Shown: positions 24,544 to 35,262 of the stretch, piece by piece
Position numbering within the stretch: the first letter of the stretch is position 1
How the letters are laid out: every line of letters starts with the position of its first letter
NCBI GenBank assembly: GCA_963693285.1
Contig: OY848922.1
Coordinates: 6,684,923 to 6,748,922 of the forward strand
Source of the DNA: Xestospongia muta
Lineage: Eukaryota > Porifera > Demospongiae > Haplosclerida > Petrosiidae
Direction: 5' to 3'
Length of the DNA stretch: 64,000 nucleotides
Position numbers and translations under genes: made by a program
Notes under the pieces: generated by a model
Databases searched by the model: none
Told to the model about the DNA's origin: nothing
The model's input: only the letters and a program-made list of their open reading frames with translations

Positions 24544-25050
24544 CTAAAACAAACATGCAGTATATGAACAATGCACATTATACAATAACAGCAAATATAT
24601 CATTTTCCTACCCAGTATACTGGTAAGACATAATACTATCATGCTTTTAATGATATCATATTTGCAGCATTCTAAATATGCCATGAGGTTTTTGTGATGA
24701 TACATTCTTATATAACTCTATTCCTATATATTTTGTACTCTACAAGGTAATTTGTACATCATAATAGTACACTGCGATATAATTGTTAAAAGATCATTAT
24801 AATGTAAATATTGTGAATTAAAAACAGTAACTTAATAAACTTAATTGTGTACAATCAGAAAGTAAAAGAAGACAAGTCACAAGTACAATGTATAAACCTT
24901 TGACCTGTATAGTGTTACCATTATATTTTAAATATTTGACAGGTATAGCTATAATATTGATGATCACTCTTGTTCAATTAAATATACTCATCACTCTCAT
25001 ATGACTAGCTGAAGTGTTTCCTATAGTTTAGACATTTATTAATTCATCAT

Positions 25051-25342
25051 TGTAATATATTATAATTGTATTCTATTTAGTCACTTACTATTTGCTTGTC
25101 ATATATCTTTTGTTGGCTCAATTGTCATGTATGTTTTTAATAGGTGTTTATGATATCCTTTTGTTATAGGTGGTATTTTTAAGTAGTGTTAATGTTGATT
25201 TCTTAGCACTAGGTTTTTGACGTGTTACTTTTTTGTTCACACCTTATTAGTCCTATTTTGTATTTAAGCGTTGTTGTGGTGTGTAAAATATATATATTCA
25301 AGTTCTAGTTATTTTGTGATTTCAACGGTTTAAGTTACCACA
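25051..25342 (+). repeat. 5' LTR
   Basis: 292 bp, TGTAATATATTA... to ...TTACCACA. A TATTTAAG near 25260 is a possible TATA-like element. Confidence 0.96.
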
Positions 25343-25346
25343 TATT

Positions 25347-25360
25347 TGGCGACGAGGGTC
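25347..25360 (+). promoter_or_regulatory. Primer binding site
   Basis: TGGCGACGAGGGTC begins 4 nt after the left LTR with the TGG expected for pairing with a tRNA CCA end. The tRNA species was not identified. A TTG here opens the Gag frame, but the first ATG is at 25364, so translation is placed after the site. Confidence 0.75.
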
Positions 25361-25363
25361 TCA

Positions 25364-28300
25364 ATGGCTACTGCTACACATGGTCACCTGGGAGAGTTCG
25401 ATAGTACTCATGAAGAATGGGAGACGTATACTGAGCGTTTGGAACAATATTTTCAGGCTAATGATGTCCAAGATGCGGTAAAGCAAAGGGCAATTCTTCT
25501 TAGCTGTTGTGGCGCGTCGACTTATCGTCTCATCAAAAATGTAATGGCCCCTCATAGGCCTACAGAAGTCCCTTTCGATGAAATCGTCACGCAAATGAGG
25601 ACGCATTTTCACCCGACTCCTTCTGAGACAGTACAAAGATACTTGTTCAACTCTAGGAGCCGAAGGCCAGGTGAATCAGTTTCCTTGTATGTAGCTGAAC
25701 TAAAAAAGCTGGCGGAATTCTGCAACTTTGGAGCAACGCTCGAACCGATGCTTCGTGATCGTATCGTTTGCGGAATAGGCAACGAACGCTGGCAGCGTCG
25801 TCTACTCGGTGAGGAGGATCTCACGTATAAAAGTGCTATGAAGATAGTTTTAGCACTAGAATCTGCAGATAGCCAGGTAAAGGAGTTGCAAGATGCTACA
25901 AAGATACATCAAATCCGAAAATCTCAGAAATACCAGAGACCTAAGAAACTAGACTTACCTCAACAAAGTTTAGCGTGTCATCGTTGTGGAGGAAAACACG
26001 AGCCTAACGAGTGCCGATTTAAGGATGCCGAATGTCACTTTTGCCACAAGAAAGGACATATATCGAAAGTTTGTCGCAAGAAGACAATGAGCGCACGAAG
26101 TAAGCGTACGGCAACCTCACAACGTACAAACACTGTAGCTGAACAAGATAAAGAGGAGTATTCCATGTATGCTCTAACTACAAACAAGAATCACCCACTC
26201 ACTGTGAAAGTAAAACTAAACAACGCCAACTTACAAATGGAAGTTGATACGGGAGCCACGCTGTCTATTATCAGTAAAAGCACATACGAGAGGCTATGGC
26301 CCACAAAAAGGCTGGCTCCAGTGTTGAATTATTCTAACGCAATGTTAAAGACTTACACAGGGGAACACATCAAGGTGTTAGGATCCATAGATGTTAACGT
26401 GATCTACAAGAATCAAAAGAAACAATTACCTTTGTTGGTAGTGGCGGGAGATGGGCCATCACTGTTGGGCCGAAATTGGCTACAACAGATAAAACTGGAC
26501 TGGTCGGGGCTACATGCTGTCAGTGCTGTAAGTCCTAAGAGTCTGTGGCAAAGCGTCATTGATCGCCATCCAGATGTTTTCAGAGATGAACTTGGAAAAG
26601 TCCAAGGAACTACTGCAAAATTTTATTTGAAGCCAGATGTAAAACCGAAATTTCTACGAGCTCGTCCAGTTCCATATGCCCTACGAGAGAAGGTCGAACG
26701 TGAACTTGATCGTCTACAGGCAAACGGTGTTATAGAACCAGTGCAATTCTCTGATTGGGCTGCACCAATCGTTCCTGTCATGAAGAAGGACGGATCAGTT
26801 CGTATTTGCGGAGATTATAAACTAACCATCAACCAAGCCGCTAAAACAGACACATACCCACTCCCGAGAATTCATGACCTGTTTACCTCTCTATCTGGAG
26901 GAACAACATTCTCCAAACTTGATCTTGCTCATGCATATCAACAGATCCCTTTGGAAGAAGACTCAAAACACTATGTGACAGTCAGCACACACAAAGGACT
27001 TTATCGCTACAACCGCCTACCATTTGGAGTCGCATCAGCTCCCTCAATTTTTCAGCGAACAATGGAAAATATTCTACAGGGTTTATCTGGCGTCACTGTA
27101 TACATTGACGATATTTTGGTGACAGGAAAATCCACGGAGGAACATCTCCATAATCTAGAAACTGTGCTACAACGTCTAGAACAAGCTGGACTTCGTCTAA
27201 AAAGAGAGAAATGCTCTTTCATGTTACCGTCGGTCGAGTACTTAGGATACAAGATATCAGAGAAGGGTCTTCAACCAACTGATGAAAAGATCATTGCAAT
27301 CAAAAATGCACCAGTACCTAAGAATGTCTCACAGCTCAAATCATTTCTCGGACTCATTAACTATTATAGCACATTTTTACCTAACCTATCACATGCTCTT
27401 TCTCCTCTCTACAGGTTACTTCAGCAAACAACACCATGGTCCTGGGAACCAGAACAACAGAAGTGCTTTGAAAAGGCCCAAGCTATGCTCACCTCTAACC
27501 ATGTACTCGTTCATTTTGATCCAGAACAAGAACTAGTTTTAGCTTGTGATGCCTCTCCATATGGAATTGGAGCCGTTCTATCTCATCGCATGTCAGATGG
27601 TTTGGACAAACCTATTGCGTTTGCCTCTCGCTCCTTAGCACCAGCGGAACGCAAGTACTCACAAATCGAGAAAGAAGGACTTGCTATTGTGTTTGGAGTG
27701 AAGAAATTTCATCAGTATCTATTTGGTCGTCACTTCACAATATTATCTGACCACAAGCCCCTTCAACATTTATTTAGTGAAACGAAAGGAACTCCTACCA
27801 TGGCCTCAGCTCGAATTCAAAGATGGGCAATGGCTCTTGGTGCATATGATTACTCTATAGCATACAAACCTGGAGGACAACATGCTAACGCTGACCTCCT
27901 GAGTCGTTTACCACTTCCAGACTCGCCTACAAATGTTCCAATCCCTGGAGAAACTGTCTTATTGATGAGTGCTCTACAATCTTCCCCAGTTACTGCCAAT
28001 CAAATTCGACAATGGACAACTCGTGATCCACTGTTAGCCAAAGTGAGAGATTTCATCCTTCGTGGTTGGAGAGATACCTCTGAAAATTCTCTGAAACCAT
28101 TTCAACAGCGTAAAAATGAACTTAGTGTTGAAAGTGGTTGTATTCTTTGGGGTAATCGAGTCGTTGTACCACCCCTTGGACGAAAACAAGTTATCGATGA
28201 ACTTCACGAAGGTCACCCAGGTATCTCGCGTATGAAGAGCCTCGCTCGAAGTTTTGTATGGTGGCCTGGCATGGATAATGACTTAGAGGAAAAGGTGAAA

Positions 28301-29173
28301 GAATGTTTCAATTGTCAGAGTACTAGACATCGTCCACCACCAGCTCCTCTACACCCGTGGGAATGGCTAGAAGTTATACCTGTAGGCTCTGCTACATCCA
28401 TGTCAACAATTGAACAGTTTAGATCATTATTCTCAGTCCACGGTTTACCCGAAGTGCTAGTGACTGACAATGGCACTGTATTTACAAGTAGCGAATTTGA
28501 GGATTTTATGAAGAGGAATGGGATAAGACATGTTAAGTCTGCTCCATACCACCCAGCATCTAATGGTCAAGCAGAGAGAGCTGTCCAGACATTTAAAGAA
28601 AACATGAAGAAACAGTCAAAAGACTCTCTTAATACTCGGATAGCTCGTTTTCTATTTAGCTACCGAATTACCCCTCATACAACAACTGGCACTAGCCCAG
28701 CTGAACTTTTATTCGGTAGACTTCCTCGTTCACATTTGGATTTATTGAAGCCAACCTTAGCTGAAAGAGTACATAAGAAGCAAGAAAGACAGAAAGAAAA
28801 TCATGACATTCATTCAAAGGAGAGAAAATTTCACATTGGTGATGCAGTCTTTATATGTGATTTTCCAGATCGCAAACATTGGCTGTCTGGAAAGATTACA
28901 TCTGTTCAAGGTCCATGTTCCTATCTAATAGAACTCGAAGATGGACGAGTTGTTCGACGACATGTTGATCACATTCGAGCCTGTACCTCTACCTCAAGCT
29001 CACCTCCTATTGACACATCAATCGTATTAAATGATTCTGATGATGACCTAGCCGATATTGCAATCTCAACACCTCCTTTACATGAAGATTCGTTACCAGT
29101 TTCAGTTGAAGCACCTCCACCTTCATTACGTCGTTCAAAAAGGATTTCTCGACCTCCTGATCGTTACTTCTAG
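25364..29173 (+). CDS. Gag-Pol polyprotein of a Ty3/gypsy element, integrase deleted in frame
   Basis: One 1269-residue frame from ATG 25364. Order: Gag capsid-like region (1-190); two CCHC zinc knuckles near 205 and 224; aspartic protease (DTGA, Asp 295); reverse transcriptase (YIDD, Tyr 580); RNase H (ACDAS, Asp 729); integrase HHCC zinc region (about 946-985); integrase core; a basic GPY/F-like C-terminal module (about 1160-1210); a Pro/Ser-rich tail. The integrase core retains the second catalytic Asp (TDNG, 1035) and Glu (1071, D-35-E spacing). About 30 residues that should follow HPWEW (near 1001) and carry the first catalytic Asp are absent, with the frame kept. This copy should be unable to integrate without help. 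All other domains look intact and there are no stops. Confidence 0.95.
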   Translation: MATATHGHLGEFDSTHEEWETYTERLEQYFQANDVQDAVKQRAILLSCCGASTYRLIKNVMAPHRPTEVPFDEIVTQMRTHFHPTPSETVQRYLFNSRSRRPGESVSLYVAELKKLAEFCNFGATLEPMLRDRIVCGIGNERWQRRLLGEEDLTYKSAMKIVLALESADSQVKELQDATKIHQIRKSQKYQRPKKLDLPQQSLACHRCGGKHEPNECRFKDAECHFCHKKGHISKVCRKKTMSARSKRTATSQRTNTVAEQDKEEYSMYALTTNKNHPLTVKVKLNNANLQMEVDTGATLSIISKSTYERLWPTKRLAPVLNYSNAMLKTYTGEHIKVLGSIDVNVIYKNQKKQLPLLVVAGDGPSLLGRNWLQQIKLDWSGLHAVSAVSPKSLWQSVIDRHPDVFRDELGKVQGTTAKFYLKPDVKPKFLRARPVPYALREKVERELDRLQANGVIEPVQFSDWAAPIVPVMKKDGSVRICGDYKLTINQAAKTDTYPLPRIHDLFTSLSGGTTFSKLDLAHAYQQIPLEEDSKHYVTVSTHKGLYRYNRLPFGVASAPSIFQRTMENILQGLSGVTVYIDDILVTGKSTEEHLHNLETVLQRLEQAGLRLKREKCSFMLPSVEYLGYKISEKGLQPTDEKIIAIKNAPVPKNVSQLKSFLGLINYYSTFLPNLSHALSPLYRLLQQTTPWSWEPEQQKCFEKAQAMLTSNHVLVHFDPEQELVLACDASPYGIGAVLSHRMSDGLDKPIAFASRSLAPAERKYSQIEKEGLAIVFGVKKFHQYLFGRHFTILSDHKPLQHLFSETKGTPTMASARIQRWAMALGAYDYSIAYKPGGQHANADLLSRLPLPDSPTNVPIPGETVLLMSALQSSPVTANQIRQWTTRDPLLAKVRDFILRGWRDTSENSLKPFQQRKNELSVESGCILWGNRVVVPPLGRKQVIDELHEGHPGISRMKSLARSFVWWPGMDNDLEEKVKECFNCQSTRHRPPPAPLHPWEWLEVIPVGSATSMSTIEQFRSLFSVHGLPEVLVTDNGTVFTSSEFEDFMKRNGIRHVKSAPYHPASNGQAERAVQTFKENMKKQSKDSLNTRIARFLFSYRITPHTTTGTSPAELLFGRLPRSHLDLLKPTLAERVHKKQERQKENHDIHSKERKFHIGDAVFICDFPDRKHWLSGKITSVQGPCSYLIELEDGRVVRRHVDHIRACTSTSSSPPIDTSIVLNDSDDDLADIAISTPPLHEDSLPVSVEAPPPSLRRSKRISRPPDRYF
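28358..28372 (+). other. Integrase deletion junction
   Basis: At TGGGAATGGCTAGAA the zinc-region linker (HPWEW) passes directly into the strand that normally lies after the first catalytic Asp. Comparison is with the general Ty3/gypsy integrase layout; the exact number of lost residues is an estimate. Confidence 0.8.
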
Positions 29174-29192
29174 AACTCAATTAGTTCAATTT

Positions 29193-29205
29193 AAAAAGGG
29201 AGGAA
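29193..29205 (+). promoter_or_regulatory. Polypurine tract
   Basis: AAAAAGGGAGGAA directly abuts the 3' LTR, the position of the plus-strand primer in LTR elements. Confidence 0.85.
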
Positions 29206-29497
29206 TGTAATATATTATAATTGTATTCTATTTAGTCACTTACTATTTGCTTGTCATATATCTTTTGTTGGCTCAATTGTCATGTATGTTTTTAATAGGT
29301 GTTTATGATATCCTTTTGTTATAGGTGGTATTTTTAAGTAGTGTTAATGTTGATTTCTTAGCACTAGGTTTTTGACGTGTTACTTTTTTGTTCACACCTT
29401 ATTAGTCCTATTTTGTATTTAAGCGTTGTTGTGGTGTGTAAAATATATATATTCAAGTTCTAGTTATTTTGTGATTTCAACGGTTTAAGTTACCACA
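29206..29497 (+). repeat. 3' LTR
   Basis: 292 bp with no difference from the 5' LTR found by eye. Bounded by the polypurine tract on the left and ATCAT on the right. Confidence 0.96.
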
Positions 29498-30507
29498 ATC
29501 ATTTTAAGTGTAAAAGATGTTAAGATCAGTACTATGTCCTGTAGCTAACATAGAAATTTATTCTAATGAGAAATTTGATAAACTTAAATAATTTAAAAGC
29601 AATAGATCTAATTATTTTATTCACCTAGTCTCCAAAGCAGTCACATGTACAGATCAAACTGTACTTCTTGAAATTTATAGAACAATCTGAAAAACGTTCT
29701 ACAGTTATTCTACTTTCTATATAATCAATTGAGCTCATGTTGAGCTTTCTGTTAACGTGCCCAAAACATATAGATATTTAAAAAATCAAATTACAAGTTA
29801 AAAGGCTACTTATGACCTGAATTGTTTCAGAAGACTTAGGAGGCCATTAAAACTAAATCAGATTGCTATTTTTTATGAAGTCTATTCTATCATTTAAATT
29901 ACTTACAATGAAGACTCATTGAAAGAAAACATTAACCTATAAAAAATAAAACATAAACAAATATTAATAAAAATTATTAAGTCAGCTCTTTAATTCTTCT
30001 AATTAATGACAATATTAATGCACTAGCTAAATAGTAAGCTGGAGTTGAAATTTAAATGTATATTCTACGCATTCATTATCATGATAGATCTCACAAATGT
30101 TTGTTAATAATTGAATGATTTATTTTATTGCACAATCTTTTACAGCAATGTTGTCAAGTAATGATGTAGTACAATGCATATTTAGTAATTGCGCGTGTGT
30201 AACATAATTATATTGTGTGGTAGAGTCAGTGAGAAAAAGTCATTAAAGGTTTAGCACATTATTACTATGTGTGTTGTTATAATTAATTATTTATACAATG
30301 TTAGCAAGAATTGTAGCTAAAATATAAATAACAATCAATAGATTTTCAATAGATAATGAATGTTTGAGTCTTACTATACTCATACAAGAGACTTTAGTAG
30401 CTTCATTACACAAATGAATGTCTTCTTGGTGTAAGAAGTTATACTCATTGGTTGTTATTTGTGTTGGCAATAACATTTATTTACTATCATACAATAATCT
30501 ATGATAC

Positions 30508-30606
30508 CTTATTGACAGCAGTAATATCAGCACCATTGCTATTTAATACTTTGATGATTTCTGGATGACTATTAAAGGTTGCAAAATGTAGTGCAGTCCA
30601 ACCATA
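30508..30606 (-). CDS. Gene B outer ankyrin exon
   Basis: A 99-nt phase-0 exon, YGWTALHFATFNSHPEIIKV followed by LNSNGADITAVNK, with acceptor ACAG and donor GTATCA. No further upstream ankyrin exon of gene B was found before gene C, so its start is unknown. Confidence 0.78.
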
Positions 30607-31503
30607 CTGTAGCAATAAAACAATAACCAGTACATGAATAATACACACTATACCATATCACTATTTAGATCATTGTTCAATTCTAAATACTGGTCACATA
30701 CTGTTGTTCTAATGACTTCATAGTTATATATATCCACTTTGGAAATTTCTAGACGGTACATTCCTACACCTTTATATTCCCATATGTACAACCACTATAT
30801 AACATACTTTATATGGTACTTTTTATGTAACAATACACTGCAGAAAAATTACTAGAGTATTATGGAAACTCTCATAATAGTTAGAGGGCACTTAACAAAG
30901 TAATGTGTCTGCACACTGTAAATAATGTATGTGATTTGGTAACAAAAATGCAACAGTTACTGATTATATTTTAGCAATCATTCAATCTTAAACAGGAGCA
31001 ACACATTATATTTTAGGAAGGCTATTATTGTGAATAACATCATCTTATATACAAATGATAGTTGGCTTCAATAAGAGGTGAGCCTAAAGTAATCTCATTG
31101 AAAATGACATTAGTAAGCCAAAAAGATAATTAACTATAAAAAGCCAGAAACTAAAGCAAGACAAGTCACAAGTACAATCTGTATATTAATACATAACCTG
31201 TATAATGTTGCCATATCATAATTTGAATCTCTCACAAATATAGCTTTGATCAATGTCATTCAATTAAATTTTATTATCCTTCTTCTCTTCTACTATACTG
31301 TACTGTGACCTTTACTGTACATACTCGCACACATACATATAAATGTGTGTATGATCTTTACTACACACACACACAGACACACACACACACACATATATAT
31401 AATATTTATCCTATTTTATTTCTAACTTAATTTAGCGTGCATATATTGGATGGATCAATTAGATATATCAACTTTGGATACACAAAATAACATTTATTAT
31501 TAA
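30607..31503. other. Upstream of gene B; (AC)n repeat, no gene
   Basis: AT-rich, with an AC-rich microsatellite near 31363-31396. Confidence 0.5.
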
Positions 31504-31660
31504 CATTTTGTGACTCAATTTCTTAAACAATGCGAAGATAACCCATGTCTTTAATTTTAAAGCTTTAATAAATTTTGCCCTCTTCCCCTCCATCTAACCA
31601 TGTCATTAACATGTTTTTACGAGCAGGTCCAGGCTGGTGATGACAAAACACATTTAAAAA
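31504..31660 (-). pseudogene. Relic of a Death-domain exon (type 1)
   Basis: The sequence is clearly homologous to the gene D Death exon at 39705-39870. It shares CATCTAACCATGTCATTAAC and GAGCAGGTCCAG on the plus strand, and a readable piece HQPGPARKNMLMTWLDGG. The frame is broken by small indels and the donor (GTAATA in gene D) has become TTAATA. It lies about 2 kb 3' of gene C, which itself lacks a type 1 Death exon. It may be the stranded 3' end of gene B or of another lost copy. Confidence 0.8.
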
Positions 31661-33657
31661 CAACACCTACTGTAATTATGGTAATTATGGTGTGATTGAA
31701 TATTTAATTTTATTATGTTTACTTTCTGCACTCTTTAATTCCTCTCTCAGACTAATAGTTCTCACTGTATTCCTCTCCAAAAGAATGCTATCATGTTTAA
31801 ACAAACTTTAAAGGATTTGTATATTATGTGTCTGTTTTATCTTGTATATTATCAGATGTTGCTTTATTTAGATCTATGAGATGTTGTTCAATTTCTCCTT
31901 CAAAGAGGAATGAGTAATATTCAGAGAGGCCTACTCTGTCACCTTGAAAAATATTGTTTGATTATTAAATTGTTAGTAAAATGAAATCAAAATCAGATAT
32001 AGTAAGATGCAATCAACATACTAGAGTAATCACCATTGATAAGTGATCTATTTAAAAGGTATTACTTTGTATTGACTCTAGCAATGGTAACCACAGCAAA
32101 ACGATTTACTTGTACTTAGATCATTGAAAACTCTAGCGTCCTGCCTTCCTTTCATTCCAATTCAATGCTTGATTACGAAATATAATGCCAGCAGAAACTC
32201 TTAACCTGTGGCATTATGTGTTACCAGAGGACAGCAGTAACGCATTATTCCATTGGTGTCGAAATGATTACAATTTGTTTAATCTTAATTAAAGCAAGAC
32301 TAAAACTGTTCTGGCCATCCCAATCAATGCCCAACGTTTAATGTATTCTCTAACTTTGATTGCTTACAGTATAAAATTTACTGAACATTTGATAGTAGTT
32401 TGTTGTAACCATTTCTGCCTGACACACTTTGTATAACTTAGCAGTCTTAACATATTTTTAACTGTATGTCAATATATCATATTTAGTTTATTGCTTGATT
32501 CTACATGTATTGTTACATACACAAACATGCTGTTATGAAAGAACTAAGACCCTTTTTCATCAATATTGATTGTAATTTAACTTCCTTAATTTTCTTAATC
32601 CTCAAGTAATCAGTTTGGATTGTTATTATAACTTGCTGTCACTTTATTTAATGTCATATGATGACACAATATACTAGTTAGTTTTATTTAATTTGAATGT
32701 ACCATAATAGCTATTTGTTGACAGTAGTACTACTGATTACTAATATTGTCTTTAATAGTGTCTACAGCATTTTGGATTACTACAACAACATCATTGGAAA
32801 AAACCTACAATGGCTAACAAGATTTCATGTAGGTTTAGATTAGACCTGTTTCCTCTTACTTCACTGATTGGTTAAAATGTTTCTTTAATGTCTATTACAT
32901 GTTCTGTTATTGCAAATAGTAACAGTTGCTGAAAATTTTAGTGAAGTTAAAGTCACTATCAGAAAGGTGTAACTATCAAGTTCTTTGTTTGCTAAGTAAG
33001 CAGTTTCGTATGTTTTGTTGTCATGTAAAAGTAATTTTCGGAATAGATGTATTTGTAAAATATTGAAGACAAATTTAAAAATTTCCTTATCATAATTAAG
33101 GTTTGTAGTGTGGCAGCCATGTATTATAAGGTATGTGGTCATTATGAGATTGCTAATAGTAACTTATTAAACTAAAGTTAATGTTTTGGAACATTTCATT
33201 ATAAAATAACTCAGTCACTACATCAGTATGCAAGTTTTTGCCTTTATATAACAAATTCATAATTTTTCATAAACAAAACATTAGAGACAATTAGGAAATA
33301 AGGAATAAACAACAGTGTAGTAAATGTAATTAACAAAACCCAAATAAATGATAATTAGATGACACAATAAAATGTAGTTGTAATTAAATATCATGCAACA
33401 ACAGGTGCTACATAAATCTCAAAAGGAATATTTGTATTACAAAGTATATATGCAAATAATGTTGCAGTAGACATAGAATAAAACAAGAATAAATTATTTT
33501 TTTACGAAACATTTCATTAATACTTCTAAAAAAGTAGTCTCTTTCAAATAAAATGAATACATAGTAATAAGAAATTTAAAACACCACAACTTATAAAACA
33601 TCACTCTATACAGGCATAATGTATGAAATGACTGTAATGTTGTAAAATGCAGTATAC
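31661..33657. other. Intergenic between gene C and the Death relic; nothing seen
   Basis: AT-rich, no long frames with recognisable protein content. Confidence 0.5.
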
Positions 33658-33938
33658 TTAATTTTGTTTAATGGAGACACATTTCTGCAGAATATTTTCA
33701 GCTACCCTAGGCTCATATACTGGTGGTAATTCAACTGCAATTATTATTGTACTCCATTTAACTGGACTTGTTTGCTTGTCAAACCATATCTGAATGACAG
33801 CAGAGAGTCTGTCCGCATTGTCACTCCTTTCTGTCCGTAAGTTTTCTAAATCTCCGTTATTAATACTTAGAGCCTCCCCAATTTTTCTCCACTTATGAGC
33901 AATAGGAAAAAGTAAACGAATTAAGTCTAATTTGTTAC
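33658..33938 (-). CDS. Gene C Death-domain exon (terminal)
   Basis: 281 nt, the same length as the last exon of gene D. Reads KLDLIRLLFPIAHKWRKIGE, later NADRLSAVIQIWFDK, VKWSTIIIAVELPPVYEP, stop TAA. The W..IG..L, L..VIQ.W and W..II.A pattern is that of a Death domain, a six-helix module for homotypic signalling. Confidence 0.85.
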
Positions 33939-34765
33939 CTATTTTAGAAAGAAAAATTTTTAATATTTATAATGAATTTGACTGAACTGTATATATATAG
34001 TTCTAAGTGAAACTTTTTGTATTGATAATTGTAACTTAATTCCTTAACTCTTACCAATGGTTACTGAATAATCAGCTATCCTTTCACTTTCAGTTATTAG
34101 AGTGCCATCACAGCCATCTACAAAGGAATGTAGTAAATCCATATGTCGAAAAATGTTTTACAATAAAGCTGAATAATAAAGTGCTTTGCTATGCTTTCTT
34201 GCTTTGTAGTAAATAAAAATTAAACTGAATTTATATTAAAAGATTACACATTTCAAAATTTAAATTATAATTGATTACAACTCATATACTTTTTAAAAGA
34301 AAGCTATTATTGTTAGTTACTCACAATCATTTGTTTTATTGCTGAAATGTATGTTGGTAAGTGTCCAATATTATTTTATTATTTATTATTATTATTTATA
34401 TTATAATGCATATATGATATACAAAGCCGTACCAATATTAACAGGAAGAGAAACATCTCTCTCATGTTGGTGTATATTACTCTCAGTAACATCTATAATA
34501 AAAACATAACAATAAATGTGAAATAAGTTCAAGCAATTGCAGTTGCAAAAATGCAAAAATGAACAAAAAAGAAAATTATATAAGAATTTATGAGTATGCT
34601 ATTTGCTTATACCTAAATTCACTTGTTTTTGACTAGTGACTGAATGATCCTCATTAACCTGCTCTTTGTCTATTCACAAAAGATATTATTTTGTGAGAAT
34701 TATAAAGAAATGATGTGTTGTTGTTGATGTATTAAGTGAATTAAAAATGAAAACAATTGGCTTAC

Positions 34766-35210
34766 CTAATCCCATCATCCAACATTGATATCTCTTTGTT
34801 AACTCAACTGGTTCCAAATCTTGTACAGTACATGTAACATTGTCACTACTAACATCAACTAGAGCCAAGTGTAAAGAAGGCATATCTCTTTGACGGTGAT
34901 GCTTTTGATTGCATAAAATTGCTGGATAACATTTTAAGGCTGATGGATGATACACTAAAGGCTCAGCACATGAGGCAATGGCAGCCATAACAACAGATCG
35001 TAACATTGAACATTCAGCATTTCTGCCTGTCCAATAGACTTCCATCCATAACATTGTATCAACTAGAAGTAGTGAACCAGGAGGTTTCTTGGACTGTAAT
35101 TTGACAGCAAATCGTAGCTGACATGGAAACTGTGCAGTAAGGCATTCCAATTTAAAGAAGGGAGGTTCTTTTCTGTTTAGCAATGCCACAACTGCAGCTG
35201 GAAAGACACC
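34766..35210 (-). CDS. Gene C conserved module exon (148 residues)
   Basis: 445 nt, identical in length to 40360-40804 in gene D. Begins GVFPAAVVALLNRKEPPFFK and includes LLLVDTMLWMEVYW. I know no named domain for it; it lies between COR and the Death region in both genes. Confidence 0.85.
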
Positions 35211-35262
35211 CTAAATGACAAATTATATTAATAGTGGATTTAAGAAATCTATTTATGTATAC

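Larger units (their letters stand above)
25051..29497 (+). mobile_element. Full-length Ty3/gypsy LTR retrotransposon
   Basis: Two LTRs (25051-25342 and 29206-29497, 292 bp each, TG...CA) appear identical base for base. They are flanked by a perfect 5-bp target duplication ATCAT (25046-25050 and 29498-29502). A primer binding site follows the left LTR and a polypurine tract precedes the right one. One uninterrupted Gag-Pol frame lies between, with no envelope frame. Identical LTRs mean very recent insertion. It is antisense to gene B. An internal deletion in the integrase removes one catalytic residue (see the CDS). Confidence 0.97.
22009..30606 (-). pseudogene. Gene B: broken ANK-ROC-COR paralogue
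   Basis: Exons in transcription order: ankyrin 30508-30606, ankyrin 24445-24543, last ankyrin half-repeat 23992-24051, ROC-COR exon 22009-23847. The ROC-COR exon carries the P-loop GPPCIGKTSFKS, the G3 motif DSGGQPQFADVSRAF, the G4-like IIGTYYDK and a COR domain. Compared with gene D it has three defects. A net +1 frameshift near 23283-23300 separates the P-loop half from the G3 half. The last-ankyrin exon acceptor reads CAAG|ATGG instead of AG|GATGG, losing the base needed for frame. The 445-nt module and Death exons are absent after the donor GTGAGA at 22008. A 4.45-kb LTR retrotransposon sits in the intron between the two ankyrin exons. It is probably a pseudogene, though residual transcription is possible. 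Confidence 0.75.

Noticed and set aside
25346..25363. TTG start of the Gag-Pol frame six codons before the ATG
   Set aside because: It lies inside the primer binding site; the first ATG at 25364 is the more likely start.
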